64,000 bases of DNA from JAEULH01 sp963789785 (GTDB lineage: Bacteria; Pseudomonadota; Alphaproteobacteria; Rhodospirillales; Defluviicoccaceae), in NCBI GenBank assembly GCA_963789785.1, contig CAWBNC010000044.1, positions 62,001 to 126,000 on the forward strand, in the 5' to 3' direction. Below the pieces are notes generated by a model, which did no database searches, was not told where the DNA came from, and was given only the letters and a program-made list of their open reading frames with translations. Position 1 is the first letter of the stretch; each line of letters begins with the position of its first letter. Below are positions 46,873-54,567 of the stretch, one piece after another. The translations under genes and the position numbers were made by a program.

Positions 46873-47208
46873 ATGACCTATATCGTCACCGAAAACTGCA
46901 TTAAGTGTAAGTACATGGACTGCGTCGAGGTGTGTCCGGTGGACTGCTTCTACGAAGGCGAGAACATGCTCGTGATCCACCCGGATGAATGCATCGACTG
47001 CGGTGTCTGCGAGCCGGAGTGCCCGGCCGAGGCGATCGTTCCCGACACGGAGCCCGGCAACGACAAGTGGCTCGAGGTCAATACCGAGTATGCGAAGACC
47101 TGGCCGAACATCACCCGCAAAGGCGAGGCCCCCGACGACGCCGACGAGTGGAACGGCAAGAGCGGGAAGGCCGAGCAGCTCAGTCCGAGACCTGGCTCCG
47201 GCACATAG
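46873..47208 (+). CDS. fdxA: Ferredoxin FdxA (7Fe-8S type)
   Basis: The 111-residue ferredoxin carries both a [3Fe-4S] and a [4Fe-4S] cluster. The first half has CIKCKYMDCVEVCPVDCFYE and the second CIDCGVCEPECPAEAIVPD. The C-terminal extension, KWLEVNTEYAKTWPNITRKG, is characteristic of FdxA/ferredoxin II. The start MTYIVTENCIKC follows GGAGAAGG. It lies between the TerB gene and carD, the conserved alphaproteobacterial order. Frame intact. Confidence 0.97.
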   Translation: MTYIVTENCIKCKYMDCVEVCPVDCFYEGENMLVIHPDECIDCGVCEPECPAEAIVPDTEPGNDKWLEVNTEYAKTWPNITRKGEAPDDADEWNGKSGKAEQLSPRPGSGT

Positions 47209-47240
47209 GGGGTATGCGCCTGAGCGCCTCCCTTGTAGAT

Positions 47241-47270
47241 TTGGCAAAACAACGCTTTACGTGCTATATT
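47241..47270 (+). promoter_or_regulatory. Candidate sigma-70 promoter of carD
   Basis: TTGGCA (47241-47246) and TATATT (47265-47270) are separated by 18 bases, close to the housekeeping consensus, and lie about 180 bases before carD. Transcription from here would include the structured leader at 47348-47420. Confidence 0.5.
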
Positions 47271-47347
47271 CCTGAGCATTCGAGTACGGTTGTCTGGCGA
47301 GTAAGCAATGCGCCGCCATCGGGATCGGCAACCGATAAATCAAAAAG

Positions 47348-47420
47348 GGTCTGTCTGACTCGCCGCTCTCGCGAGCGGGGGATCGCTTCGCTGCAAGCGA
47401 TCTCGTTAGCGGCAGGCCCG
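47348..47420 (+). ncRNA. Structured RNA leader (three-way junction) upstream of carD
   Basis: A 73-base unit folds on itself. The closing stem pairs 47348-47356 with 47412-47420 (nine pairs, two G-U) and, after a two-base bulge, 47357-47360 with 47406-47409. Inside are two perfect hairpins: CCGCTC-TCGC-GAGCGG (47364-47379) and GATCGCTT-CGCTGC-AAGCGATC (47382-47403). It lies 30 bases before the carD ATG and ends close to the GGAGAG ribosome site. It could be a regulatory leader, a small RNA or a copy of an intergenic palindromic repeat. I know no named family with this shape and sequence. Confidence 0.55.
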
Positions 47421-47449
47421 TATGACCTTGAGTGGAGAGTTAGAAAAAA

Positions 47450-47947
47450 ATGCGGGACGAATTTGCCTTCCGTGCGGGAGACTACGTTGTCTATCCAACC
47501 CATGGCGTCGGCAAGGTGCTCGGCGTCGAAACGCGCGAAATCGCCGGTCAAGAGCTTCAACTCTTTGTGATTTCCTTCGACCGTGACCGGATGACCCTGA
47601 GGGTGCCGGTCAGCAAGGCCTCGAATGCCGGTCTTCGGCGGCTGAGCACGCGCAAGGTTATGGAGAACGCGCTGACGAAACTGCAGGGTCGGGCGCGGGT
47701 AAAGCGCACGATGTGGAGCCGGCGGGCGCAGGAGTACGAATCCAAGATCAACTCCGGCGATCCGGTGTCGATTGCTGAAGTCATTCGCGACTTGCATCCG
47801 AATGTCGGGCAGCCGGACCAGTCCTTCAGCGAACGGCAGATCTACGAAGCGGCCTTCGATCGGCTGGTCTGCGAATTCGCCGCAATGGAGAGCATCGACA
47901 AGCAGATGGCGACAGAGAAACTCGAACGGTTGCTCTGCGCGGCTTAG
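47450..47947 (+). CDS. carD: CarD/CdnL family RNA polymerase-binding regulator
   Basis: CarD-type proteins bind the RNA polymerase beta subunit and stabilise open complexes, especially at rRNA promoters. The 165-residue protein has the N-terminal Tudor-like domain (FAFRAGDYVVYPTHGVGKVL, LQLFVISFDRDRMTLRVPVS) and a C-terminal helical DNA-binding domain (VMENALTKLQGRARVKRTMW, SRRAQEYESKINSGDPVSIA and ERQIYEAAFDRLVCEFAAME). The Trp in RTMWSRR is the conserved minor-groove wedge. The start is read from MRDEFAFRAGD with GGAGAG nine bases upstream. Frame intact. Confidence 0.96.
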   Translation: MRDEFAFRAGDYVVYPTHGVGKVLGVETREIAGQELQLFVISFDRDRMTLRVPVSKASNAGLRRLSTRKVMENALTKLQGRARVKRTMWSRRAQEYESKINSGDPVSIAEVIRDLHPNVGQPDQSFSERQIYEAAFDRLVCEFAAMESIDKQMATEKLERLLCAA

Positions 47948-47960
47948 CTTGCGGACGCGG

Positions 47961-47987
47961 TCGCGGCGGCTGCCAATGTCGCCGCGA
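47961..47987 (+). terminator. Hairpin after carD
   Basis: TCGCGGCG (47961-47968) pairs perfectly with CGCCGCGA (47980-47987) around an 11-base loop, 13 bases after the carD stop. No U tract follows, so its role as terminator is uncertain. Confidence 0.4.
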
Positions 47988-48145
47988 GCGTGCCTGAGCG
48001 TGCCGGATCTTCACGATGTCCCCGACTGATATGGCGCAAGCCGGAGCCCGAACGGGCATACCGGACGCGATCGGTGCGCTTATAACGGATATGCGCCCAT
48101 AAGGCGCCTTGCTCGACGGGCTCGATTGCCGGCACATTTGCGCTC

Positions 48146-48625
48146 ATGATCACGCAGATAGTGTCCGGTGGCCAGACCGGGGTCGATCGTGCGGCTCTTG
48201 AGGCTGCCTGTGCGCTGGGTTTGCCCTGCGGCGGCTGGGTGCCGCGCGGCCGCCGCGCCGAGGACGGTCGCGTGCCTTCACGCTATGCAATGCGCGAAAC
48301 GGAAAGCGCCGGCTATCCGCAGCGGACCCGCTACAATGTCCGCGATTCCGACGCCACCTTGATCCTCAATCGCGGCGCGCCCTCCGGCGGCACCGCGCTC
48401 ACCATCGCCTGCGCCGAGAACCTGCGGCGGCCCTGCATGGTTGTCGACCTTGAATCCGCCGGCGAGACAGCGACCAGGGACGCCGTCCGCGCCTGGTTGC
48501 GCCGCCACCGGGTCCGGATCCTGAACGTCGCCGGCCCGAGGGAGAGCACCGCGCCCGGTATCGCCGATGAAGCGTACGGCTTCCTCAGGGCGGTGCTCGA
48601 AGAGATCGACACGGACGAGCCTTGA
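48146..48625 (+). CDS. Putative molybdenum carrier-like (Rossmann/LOG-like) protein
   Basis: The 159-residue protein begins MITQIVSGGQTGVDRAALEA, the nucleotide-type loop of the family labelled putative molybdenum carrier, related to LOG/DprA folds. Further blocks are CGGWVPRGRRAEDGRVPSRY, YPQRTRYNVRDSDATLILNR and GAPSGGTALTIACAENLRRP. It ends with NVAGPRESTAPGIADEAYGF and LRAVLEEI. There is no molybdenum gene nearby, so the family name should not be taken as function. It stands alone between carD and the converging protease gene. Frame intact. Confidence 0.85.
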   Translation: MITQIVSGGQTGVDRAALEAACALGLPCGGWVPRGRRAEDGRVPSRYAMRETESAGYPQRTRYNVRDSDATLILNRGAPSGGTALTIACAENLRRPCMVVDLESAGETATRDAVRAWLRRHRVRILNVAGPRESTAPGIADEAYGFLRAVLEEIDTDEP

Positions 48626-48692
48626 TGGCGTTATCGAACGCGTCGCAGTTGGGAAGCGGCAGCGAGCACGGCATCCGGTGGCGCGGCAGCGC

Positions 48693-50165
48693 CTAGCCGG
48701 TGACGAGCTTCACCTTCTGCCCCGGTTTGAGCCCGTCGCTCGCGGCGAGCCCGTTCAGCACCCGGAACGTCTCCAGCGGCAGGGGCGTCGCCATCCGCTT
48801 CGCCAGCGACTGCGGGGTGTCGCCGGAGGCTACGGTCACAACGGTGATCCGCAACGGCCGGATGGCGGCGGCCTCGTCCGCCGACAGCCGGCGGAAGCTG
48901 TAGGTCGTCCGCTCCATCCCCTCGTGCAAGGACGTCGTCATGCCGGGCGGTGTGATGAAGACCAGGCGATAGATCCGCTTGCCATCGCGGATGGCGACCA
49001 GACGCAGATCCATCGCGCCGGCGCGCGTGTTCACGGTGGTCGCTCCGGTTGCGGCCTCCATGCCGTTGATGCTCAGCGGCTGAACGTCGCCGAAGCGGAC
49101 GCGCCCGCCACCGACGGACGCGACATACCGGGTCATGCTCGAAATCGATTGGCCTCCGTCGGCCCCGGCGGCGTCGAAGATGATGAGCGAGCCCTCCGGA
49201 CCCCGGGCCGTCACCTGCTTGGCGCCGTTGAACATCACAAAGCCGGGCGGAACCTCGAAAGCAATGCCGAGCCCGGGATGGGCGAAGGTCCGCCCGCGAC
49301 GCACGCCCTGGGCCGGCGCGTCGCCGTAGAGCAGGCCATTGATGGCGGCGAGGTAGCGATCGCGATCGACCCTGCCGTTCGCCAGCGACTGCGCGGCGGC
49401 CAGCTTCTTGGCCTGCTCGACCCGGTCGGCCGTGCGCGGGTGCGAGGCCATGATATCGAAGCTGTCCCCGGACTCCGGCGAGCCGGCCAGAGCCGCCTGG
49501 AGCGCGGTGTAGGCGTCGAGCTTGCGAAAGAAGGTGGCCATCGCCGCGGGATCGTAGCCAGCGCGGGTCATGTAGCGGATACCGAGTTCGTCGGCCTCCA
49601 GCTCCTGTTCGCGCGAGTAGCTCTGCAGGTAGGCCTGCGCGCCGAACCCGGCGATATCGGCGGTGCCGGTCGGCAGTCCTGCGACGGCGCCGAGCACCCC
49701 GAGCAGGCCGACCCCGATGTTGGCGGCCATCGACTGGCTGTAACGCTGGGCGGCATGGCGGGCGGTGATGTGGCCCAGCTCATGACCGAGCACACTCGCC
49801 ATCTCCGCTTCGTTCTCGGCCAGCGCGAGCAGTCCGCGGGTGATGTGAACATAGCCGCCGGGCAGGGCGAAGGCGTTGATCAGCTCGTCGTCGAGGACCG
49901 TGAAGCTGTACTTCAGCTCCGGCATCTCGGTCTGCGTCGCCAGCGATGACCCGACCTTCTGCACATAGGCCTCAAGCTTGGCGTTGTCGTACTCGCCGCC
50001 GAACTGTTTGACGAGCTGCGGGTGCTGTTCGGCGCCGACCCGCTGTTCGTCCTCGGTCGACATGAACCCGGTGAAGCTGCGCTCGCCGGTCGCCGGGTTG
50101 ACCGAGCAGCCGCCGAGCGGCGCAAGCGCCAGTACAAGCAAGGTAACGACCAGTCTCATTTTCAT
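48693..50165 (-). CDS. M48 family periplasmic metalloprotease lipoprotein with LysM-like tail
   Basis: The 490-residue protein begins MKMRLVVTLLVLALAPLGGC, a lipobox at Cys 20. The peptidase domain reads DDELINAFALPGGYVHITRG, EAEMASVLGHELGHITARHA (zinc motif HELGH) and SYSREQELEADELGIRYMTR (third ligand Glu). The C-terminal half includes LRITVVTVASGDTPQSLAKR and LNGLAASDGLKPGQKVKLVT, a LysM-like repeat. Relatives such as BepA and LoiP act in outer-membrane protein quality control. An in-frame start 12 codons earlier is disfavoured because it disrupts the signal peptide. Confidence 0.94.
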   Translation of the reverse strand: MKMRLVVTLLVLALAPLGGCSVNPATGERSFTGFMSTEDEQRVGAEQHPQLVKQFGGEYDNAKLEAYVQKVGSSLATQTEMPELKYSFTVLDDELINAFALPGGYVHITRGLLALAENEAEMASVLGHELGHITARHAAQRYSQSMAANIGVGLLGVLGAVAGLPTGTADIAGFGAQAYLQSYSREQELEADELGIRYMTRAGYDPAAMATFFRKLDAYTALQAALAGSPESGDSFDIMASHPRTADRVEQAKKLAAAQSLANGRVDRDRYLAAINGLLYGDAPAQGVRRGRTFAHPGLGIAFEVPPGFVMFNGAKQVTARGPEGSLIIFDAAGADGGQSISSMTRYVASVGGGRVRFGDVQPLSINGMEAATGATTVNTRAGAMDLRLVAIRDGKRIYRLVFITPPGMTTSLHEGMERTTYSFRRLSADEAAAIRPLRITVVTVASGDTPQSLAKRMATPLPLETFRVLNGLAASDGLKPGQKVKLVTG

Positions 50166-50205
50166 GCCCGCCAGTATGGAAACGCCTCCACCGTCAGACA
50201 AGGGT

Positions 50206-51234
50206 TCAGCGCGAAGTCACACCGGCTTCGGCAAAGGTCGCCATGCCGGCATGACACGCTGCGGCGGCGCGCACGATCGCGACGGCAAGCACCGCGCCCG
50301 AGGCTTCGCCAAGACGCATGTCGAGGTCGAGAAGCGGCCGTTTCCCGAGCCGGGCGAGGAGGCGGCGATGTCCCGGTTCGGTCGAGACATGACCGACGAG
50401 GCAATGGTCGAGCGCGCCGGGCCGCGCCACCTCCAGCGGCGCCGCCGCGGCCGTGCAGACGAAGCCGTCGAGGATAGCGGGCACCCGGCGCAACCGGGCG
50501 GCGACCACGGCGCCGGCGATTGCCGCCAGCTCTCGGCCGCCGAGCCGGCGCGCCAGCTCCATCGGAACGCCGCCATCGGCATGACGCCCGACCGCGGCGG
50601 CGACAACCGCGGCCTTCTCCGCCACCCCGGGCTCATCGAGTCCGGTACCCGGCCCGCACCAGTCCGAAGCGGTCCCGCCGTACAGCCCATGGCAAAGCGC
50701 CGCCGCCACGGTGGTGTTGCCGATCCCCATCTCGCCCAGGCAAAGCAGGTCGAATGGCTCCTCTCCAGCGCCGACCGCGGCGAAGCCGGCGGTGAACGCG
50801 GCAACGAAGGCCGTTTCGTCCATTGCTGCCGTGCGAGTGATATCTTCGGTCGGCTGCCCCAGTTCCAGCGGATGGACGCTGAGATCGACGCCGAAGGTTT
50901 CGCAGAGCCGGTTGATGGCCGCGCCGCCGGCGGCGAAGTTGGCGACCATCTGCACCGTGACCGCCGGCGGATAGGCGGAGACGCCGCGTCCGGCGACGCC
51001 GTGATTGCCGGCGAAGACGAGCGCACGCACCCGGTCCGCCCGCGGCGGATGACGACCCTGCCAGCACGACAGCCAGCGGGCGATCTCCTCGAGACGACCG
51101 AGCGAGCCCGGAGGCTTGGTCAGCGTCGGCTCACGTGCCGCCGCTGCCGCCGCTGTACCCGCATCTCCTTCCGGAAGGTCATCGAGAAGGGCGGCGATGT
51201 CCGCAAGCGACGCCATTGCGGGAACACGGGACAT
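50206..51234 (-). CDS. cobT: Nicotinate-nucleotide-dimethylbenzimidazole phosphoribosyltransferase
   Basis: CobT makes alpha-ribazole phosphate, the lower-ligand precursor of cobalamin. The 342-residue protein has PTLTKPPGSLGRLEEIARWL, RVRALVFAGNHGVAGRGVSA, YPPAVTVQMVANFAAGGAAI and LCLGEMGIGNTTVAAALCHG. The C-terminal LVGHVSTEPGHRRLLARLGK and RPLLDLDMRLGEASGAVLAV contains the catalytic Glu of the GEGSGA-like motif. ATG 51234 is chosen over longer open frames. It diverges from cobS with 99 bases between, so both may share regulatory DNA. Confidence 0.95.
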   Translation of the reverse strand: MSRVPAMASLADIAALLDDLPEGDAGTAAAAAAREPTLTKPPGSLGRLEEIARWLSCWQGRHPPRADRVRALVFAGNHGVAGRGVSAYPPAVTVQMVANFAAGGAAINRLCETFGVDLSVHPLELGQPTEDITRTAAMDETAFVAAFTAGFAAVGAGEEPFDLLCLGEMGIGNTTVAAALCHGLYGGTASDWCGPGTGLDEPGVAEKAAVVAAAVGRHADGGVPMELARRLGGRELAAIAGAVVAARLRRVPAILDGFVCTAAAAPLEVARPGALDHCLVGHVSTEPGHRRLLARLGKRPLLDLDMRLGEASGAVLAVAIVRAAAACHAGMATFAEAGVTSR

Positions 51235-51333
51235 TGCACCCGATCCTTCTGCTTTTACGCTGGGCGCGGCTCGCGTTGTGCAACCCGCCGCGCCTCGCGT
51301 ATAAGCCACGGAGACGCTTCGCGCCCCAGAAAA

Positions 51334-52161
51334 ATGAACCTTGCGGGGGTGCCGGCGATGCAGGCGAAGGATGAAGCCCGGTTGCGTAACGCTTCTGCCG
51401 TTCTTGCCGATGCGCTCAACGGCCTGCGCGCGGCCGCGGCCTTCCTTACCCGATTGCCGGTTGCTCCCGATGAGGTTCGGGCGCGCGATTTTCTCAACCG
51501 CGCCGGCGTTGCCTTTCCCGTTGTCGGCGCCGGCGTCGGCGCAGCGGGCGGCATCGTCTACGCCGTCGCCGCTGCCATCGGCCTGCCGCCGTTCGCGTGT
51601 GCTTTTGCCGCGCTGGCGACGATCGCTGTGCTGACCGGCGCTCTGCACGAAGACGGCCTCGCCGACTTCTGCGACGGGATCGGCGGCGGGCGCGATCGCC
51701 ATGACCGGCTGCGAATCATGCGCGACAGCCACAACGGCACCTTCGGCACGCTCGCGCTGGTCATCGGCGTCGGTCTGCGCGCCGCGCTGCTCGCCGGTAT
51801 CGCCGTCGCCGGGCCGGTTGTAGCCGCGCTCATCAGCGCCGGGGCGATCTCACGCGCGGTCCTGCCCGCGGTCATGGGAATGATGGCGCCGGCCCGGACC
51901 GACGGACTCGGCGCGGCCGCGGGGCGGCCGTCGCGCCCGCGGATCGTCGCGACGCTCGGCCTGGCCTTCATCATCGCATGGATCGCGACAGGCTTCGGCG
52001 CCGCCCTGTTTTCGGTGATCCTCGCAGCCGCAGCGGCAGGGGCCATTGCTCTCGTCGCCCGGCGCGCACTCGGCGGTCACACCGGGGACGTCCTCGGCGC
52101 TTGCCAGCAGGTTGCCGAAATCGCCGTGCTGGCAGTAGCCGCCGCCGTGGCCGCCCCATGA
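51334..52161 (+). CDS. cobS: Adenosylcobinamide-GDP ribazoletransferase (cobalamin synthase)
   Basis: CobS joins adenosylcobinamide-GDP to alpha-ribazole in the inner membrane. The 275-residue polytopic protein has AAAFLTRLPVAPDEVRARDF, FAALATIAVLTGALHEDGLA and DFCDGIGGGRDRHDRLRIMR. The conserved acidic pair in HEDGLADFCDG and the DSHNGTFGTLAL block are family signatures. About six hydrophobic segments follow. The stop overlaps the cobC ATG (ATGA). An earlier in-frame start is possible but lacks homology. Frame intact. Confidence 0.94.
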   Translation: MNLAGVPAMQAKDEARLRNASAVLADALNGLRAAAAFLTRLPVAPDEVRARDFLNRAGVAFPVVGAGVGAAGGIVYAVAAAIGLPPFACAFAALATIAVLTGALHEDGLADFCDGIGGGRDRHDRLRIMRDSHNGTFGTLALVIGVGLRAALLAGIAVAGPVVAALISAGAISRAVLPAVMGMMAPARTDGLGAAAGRPSRPRIVATLGLAFIIAWIATGFGAALFSVILAAAAAGAIALVARRALGGHTGDVLGACQQVAEIAVLAVAAAVAAP

Positions 52162-52809
52162 AGTCACCCGAGCCAGCCAACCCACTGGTGGTGGATCCGT
52201 CACGCGCCGGTGCCGGGCGGCGGAACGCGGATCTTCGGTCAGCGCGACCTCGACTGCGACGTCAGCGACACAGGGGCCCTGCGGACGGTGGCGGCGTCAC
52301 TGCCCCGCGGCGCGGTCGGCGTCATCAGCTCGCTCCGACGAACCCGCCAGACCTACGACGCGCTCGCGGCCGCCGGCGCGACACTGCCGGCGCCGGAGGT
52401 TGAGCCTGAGCTCGCCGAGCAGAGCTTCGGCCTGTGGGAAGGGTTGAGCTGGACGGAGATGGAAGCGCTGGACCCCGCGACCTACGTTGGCTTCTGGAAA
52501 AACCCGACCGCTTCAGCGCCACCCGGCGGCGAAAGCTGCGCGGCCATGATGGCTCGCGCCGCCGCCGCCATCGCCACGCTGACCGCGCGCTACGCCGGGC
52601 GCGACATCGTCTGCGTCAGCCACGGTGGAACGATCCGCGCCGCCGTCGCAGTGGCCCTCGGTCTCTCACCGGAAACCGCGATGGCCGTCGTCATCGACAA
52701 CCTCTCCCTGACCCGCATCAGTCACGTCGCCGACGGCCTGTTGCGCGCCCGCGCCGGGGCGTGGATGGTCCGCGGCGTCAACATGCCGGGCCGGCTGGGG
52801 GCACCCTGA
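52158..52809 (+). CDS. cobC: Histidine phosphatase, probable alpha-ribazole phosphatase, one frameshift
   Basis: This enzyme of about 216 residues belongs to the phosphoglycerate mutase-like superfamily. Correcting a shift near 52185 gives WWWIRHAPVPGGGTRIFGQR, with the phospho-accepting His in RHAP. It continues with VISSLRRTRQTYDALAAAGA, PELAEQSFGLWEGLSWTEME and VCVSHGGTIRAAVAVALGLS (second catalytic His). The ATG overlaps the cobS stop, which supports the cobalamin role, dephosphorylating alpha-ribazole phosphate. Positions 52342-52362 recur exactly at 57239-57259. Confidence 0.9.
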
Positions 52810-52912
52810 GCGGCGTCTCGCAACAGCGGAACTCAGCGGATGGAGTACGGTTGCACCGGAAACGGTCCAGCCCGAATCAAGAATTGAAGTGCATCAAATT
52901 AAAGGAAGAAGT

Positions 52913-54178
52913 TTACTGCGCCGCGTCGAGCAGGGTAATGTATTTCCCCGTCGCGCCGGCGAGCAACCGCTTCAAGTGAAAGGTCGCCAAGGTGTCGTTG
53001 CCGTAGCGGCCGACGTGCGTCGCGAACGCCTGGACGGCCTGAGAGCCACCATGTTCCATCATGTGGAACGCCCGCAGGTACGACGCCGCGCGCCGAGACG
53101 GGCGACCATCGGCGTTAAGCGGTTCAAAGCAGTCGATGCCCTTACCCCTGCCTTTGACGATCAGTGTGCCAATTGGCCGGCCGACAAAGCTGGGAATGCG
53201 GCCCGCCGTTTCGGCGCTGACGCAAATCCGCGTGCCAAGCATCTTGTTGGCGCTCTCCAAGCGGGCCGCGATATTGATCGCGTCACCGTAGGCCGTGTAA
53301 TGAAAGAACGTCTCGTCGCCAACGTTGCCAACGATGGCCGCGCCGGAGTTTACGCCGATCCGGGTGATGCCGATCGGGGTGCCTTGCGCTTTTTTTTCGC
53401 GGGAAAATGCTTGCGCGAAAGCGTCGATGGCGAGAGCGCAGGCAACTGCTCGGGCTGCATGATCGGCCTGCTCGAGCGGCGCCCCGAACATCGCGCAGAT
53501 GGCGTCACCCACGACGGTGTGGATCGTGCCGCCGTGTGCGAAGACAATCCGAGACAGGCCGCAAATGTACTCGTTCATCACCTGGACGATGAAAACGGCG
53601 TCAAGGGACTCGGCAAGCGGAGTGAAATCCGCGAGATCGGTGAAGAGAAAGCTCAGGTCTCGACGTTCACCGCCCAGCGCCAGAATGTCGGGGTGCTCGG
53701 CCAGATGGTTCGCCAGATTGGGTGAGAAGTAGCGGGCGAGGTTGGCGCGGGCGCGTTCGGCCTCGGTCCGCAGGCGGCAAGCGTCGCGCAAGGCTTCAAG
53801 ATCGGCAAGCGTCCTCGCAATGGTCAGGGCCAGGTCGTCTAAGTCGATCGGTTTTGTAACGAAGTCGAACGCGCCGCGGTTCATGGCTGTTCGGATGTTC
53901 TTCATGTCGCCGTAGGCGGAAATGATGACGGTTCGTAGCAGTGCCGGAATTGTCTGCAGACGGCTGAGCAGCGTCAATCCGTCCATGCCTGGCATATTGA
54001 TGTCGGAGAGAACAAGGTCGATCGAGCGATCTGCGTCGAACGCTGCAAGCGCCTCCTCACCGCCGCGAACAAACATAAAGGCGTAAACGCCATCGCCGAT
54101 CTGCTGCCTGAACCTCTGCCGGACCAGCAGTTCAAGGTCGAGCTCGTCGTCGACGACGAGGATCTTCGCCGCCATCAT
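52913..54178 (-). CDS. Receiver domain fused to class III adenylate/guanylate cyclase
   Basis: The 421-residue protein has an N-terminal receiver domain (MAAKILVVDDELDLELLVRQ, phospho-acceptor Asp in VLSDINMPGMDGLTLL, Lys in FDFVTKPIDLDDLALT). A short helix follows, then a cyclase domain (about 175-345). The latter shows LSFLFTDLADFTPLAESLDA, IHTVVGDAICAMFGAPLEQA (two metal-binding Asp) and RIGVNSGAAIVGNVGDETFF, then YTAYGDAINIAARLESANKM. It is therefore a cytosolic, phosphorylation-controlled cyclase, most likely making cAMP. The start overlaps the stop of the preceding response-regulator gene (ATGA). Confidence 0.95.
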   Translation of the reverse strand: MMAAKILVVDDELDLELLVRQRFRQQIGDGVYAFMFVRGGEEALAAFDADRSIDLVLSDINMPGMDGLTLLSRLQTIPALLRTVIISAYGDMKNIRTAMNRGAFDFVTKPIDLDDLALTIARTLADLEALRDACRLRTEAERARANLARYFSPNLANHLAEHPDILALGGERRDLSFLFTDLADFTPLAESLDAVFIVQVMNEYICGLSRIVFAHGGTIHTVVGDAICAMFGAPLEQADHAARAVACALAIDAFAQAFSREKKAQGTPIGITRIGVNSGAAIVGNVGDETFFHYTAYGDAINIAARLESANKMLGTRICVSAETAGRIPSFVGRPIGTLIVKGRGKGIDCFEPLNADGRPSRRAASYLRAFHMMEHGGSQAVQAFATHVGRYGNDTLATFHLKRLLAGATGKYITLLDAAQ

Positions 54179-54567
54179 GTCGCCTTTCCGACCTCGTGAT
54201 TTTCTAGCGTACTCTTGAGAAACGCGAAGTCGACGGGCTTGGTGACGAAGCCGGAGGCACCATCTTCCAACGCCCGTCGGCGGTTGCCCGCGTCGCCATA
54301 GGCGGTGATCATGATCACCCGCAAGCGAGGCCATCGGTTCCGTACTTCGCGGAGCAGGTCGAGGCCGCTCATCCCCGGCATGTTGATGTCGCACAGCAGC
54401 AGGATGTGCTCGTCAGCGCCCCCTGCGGCGAGCAACGCGAGTGCCTTCTCGCCAGATGTGGCAAAGCGTATGTCGTAGTGGCCGGCGCGGATTTCCCGAC
54501 GAAACGATTGGCGAAACAGTTCGATCGCGTCGGGCTCGTCGTCGACGAGAAGAAGCCGGCGCGTCAT
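54175..54567 (-). CDS. Single-domain response regulator
   Basis: A 130-residue stand-alone receiver: MTRRLLLVDDEPDAIELFRQ (acidic pair), LLLCDINMPGMSGLDLLREV (phospho-acceptor Asp about residue 60), VIMITAYGDAGNRRRALEDG (Thr/Ala switch) and ASGFVTKPVDFAFLKSTLEN (Lys). There is no output domain. It is about as similar to the receiver of the downstream cyclase as paralogues would be. It overlaps the histidine kinase stop upstream and the cyclase start downstream by four bases each. It could be a phosphate sink or an intermediate in a relay. Confidence 0.95.
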   Translation of the reverse strand: MTRRLLLVDDEPDAIELFRQSFRREIRAGHYDIRFATSGEKALALLAAGGADEHILLLCDINMPGMSGLDLLREVRNRWPRLRVIMITAYGDAGNRRRALEDGASGFVTKPVDFAFLKSTLENHEVGKAT

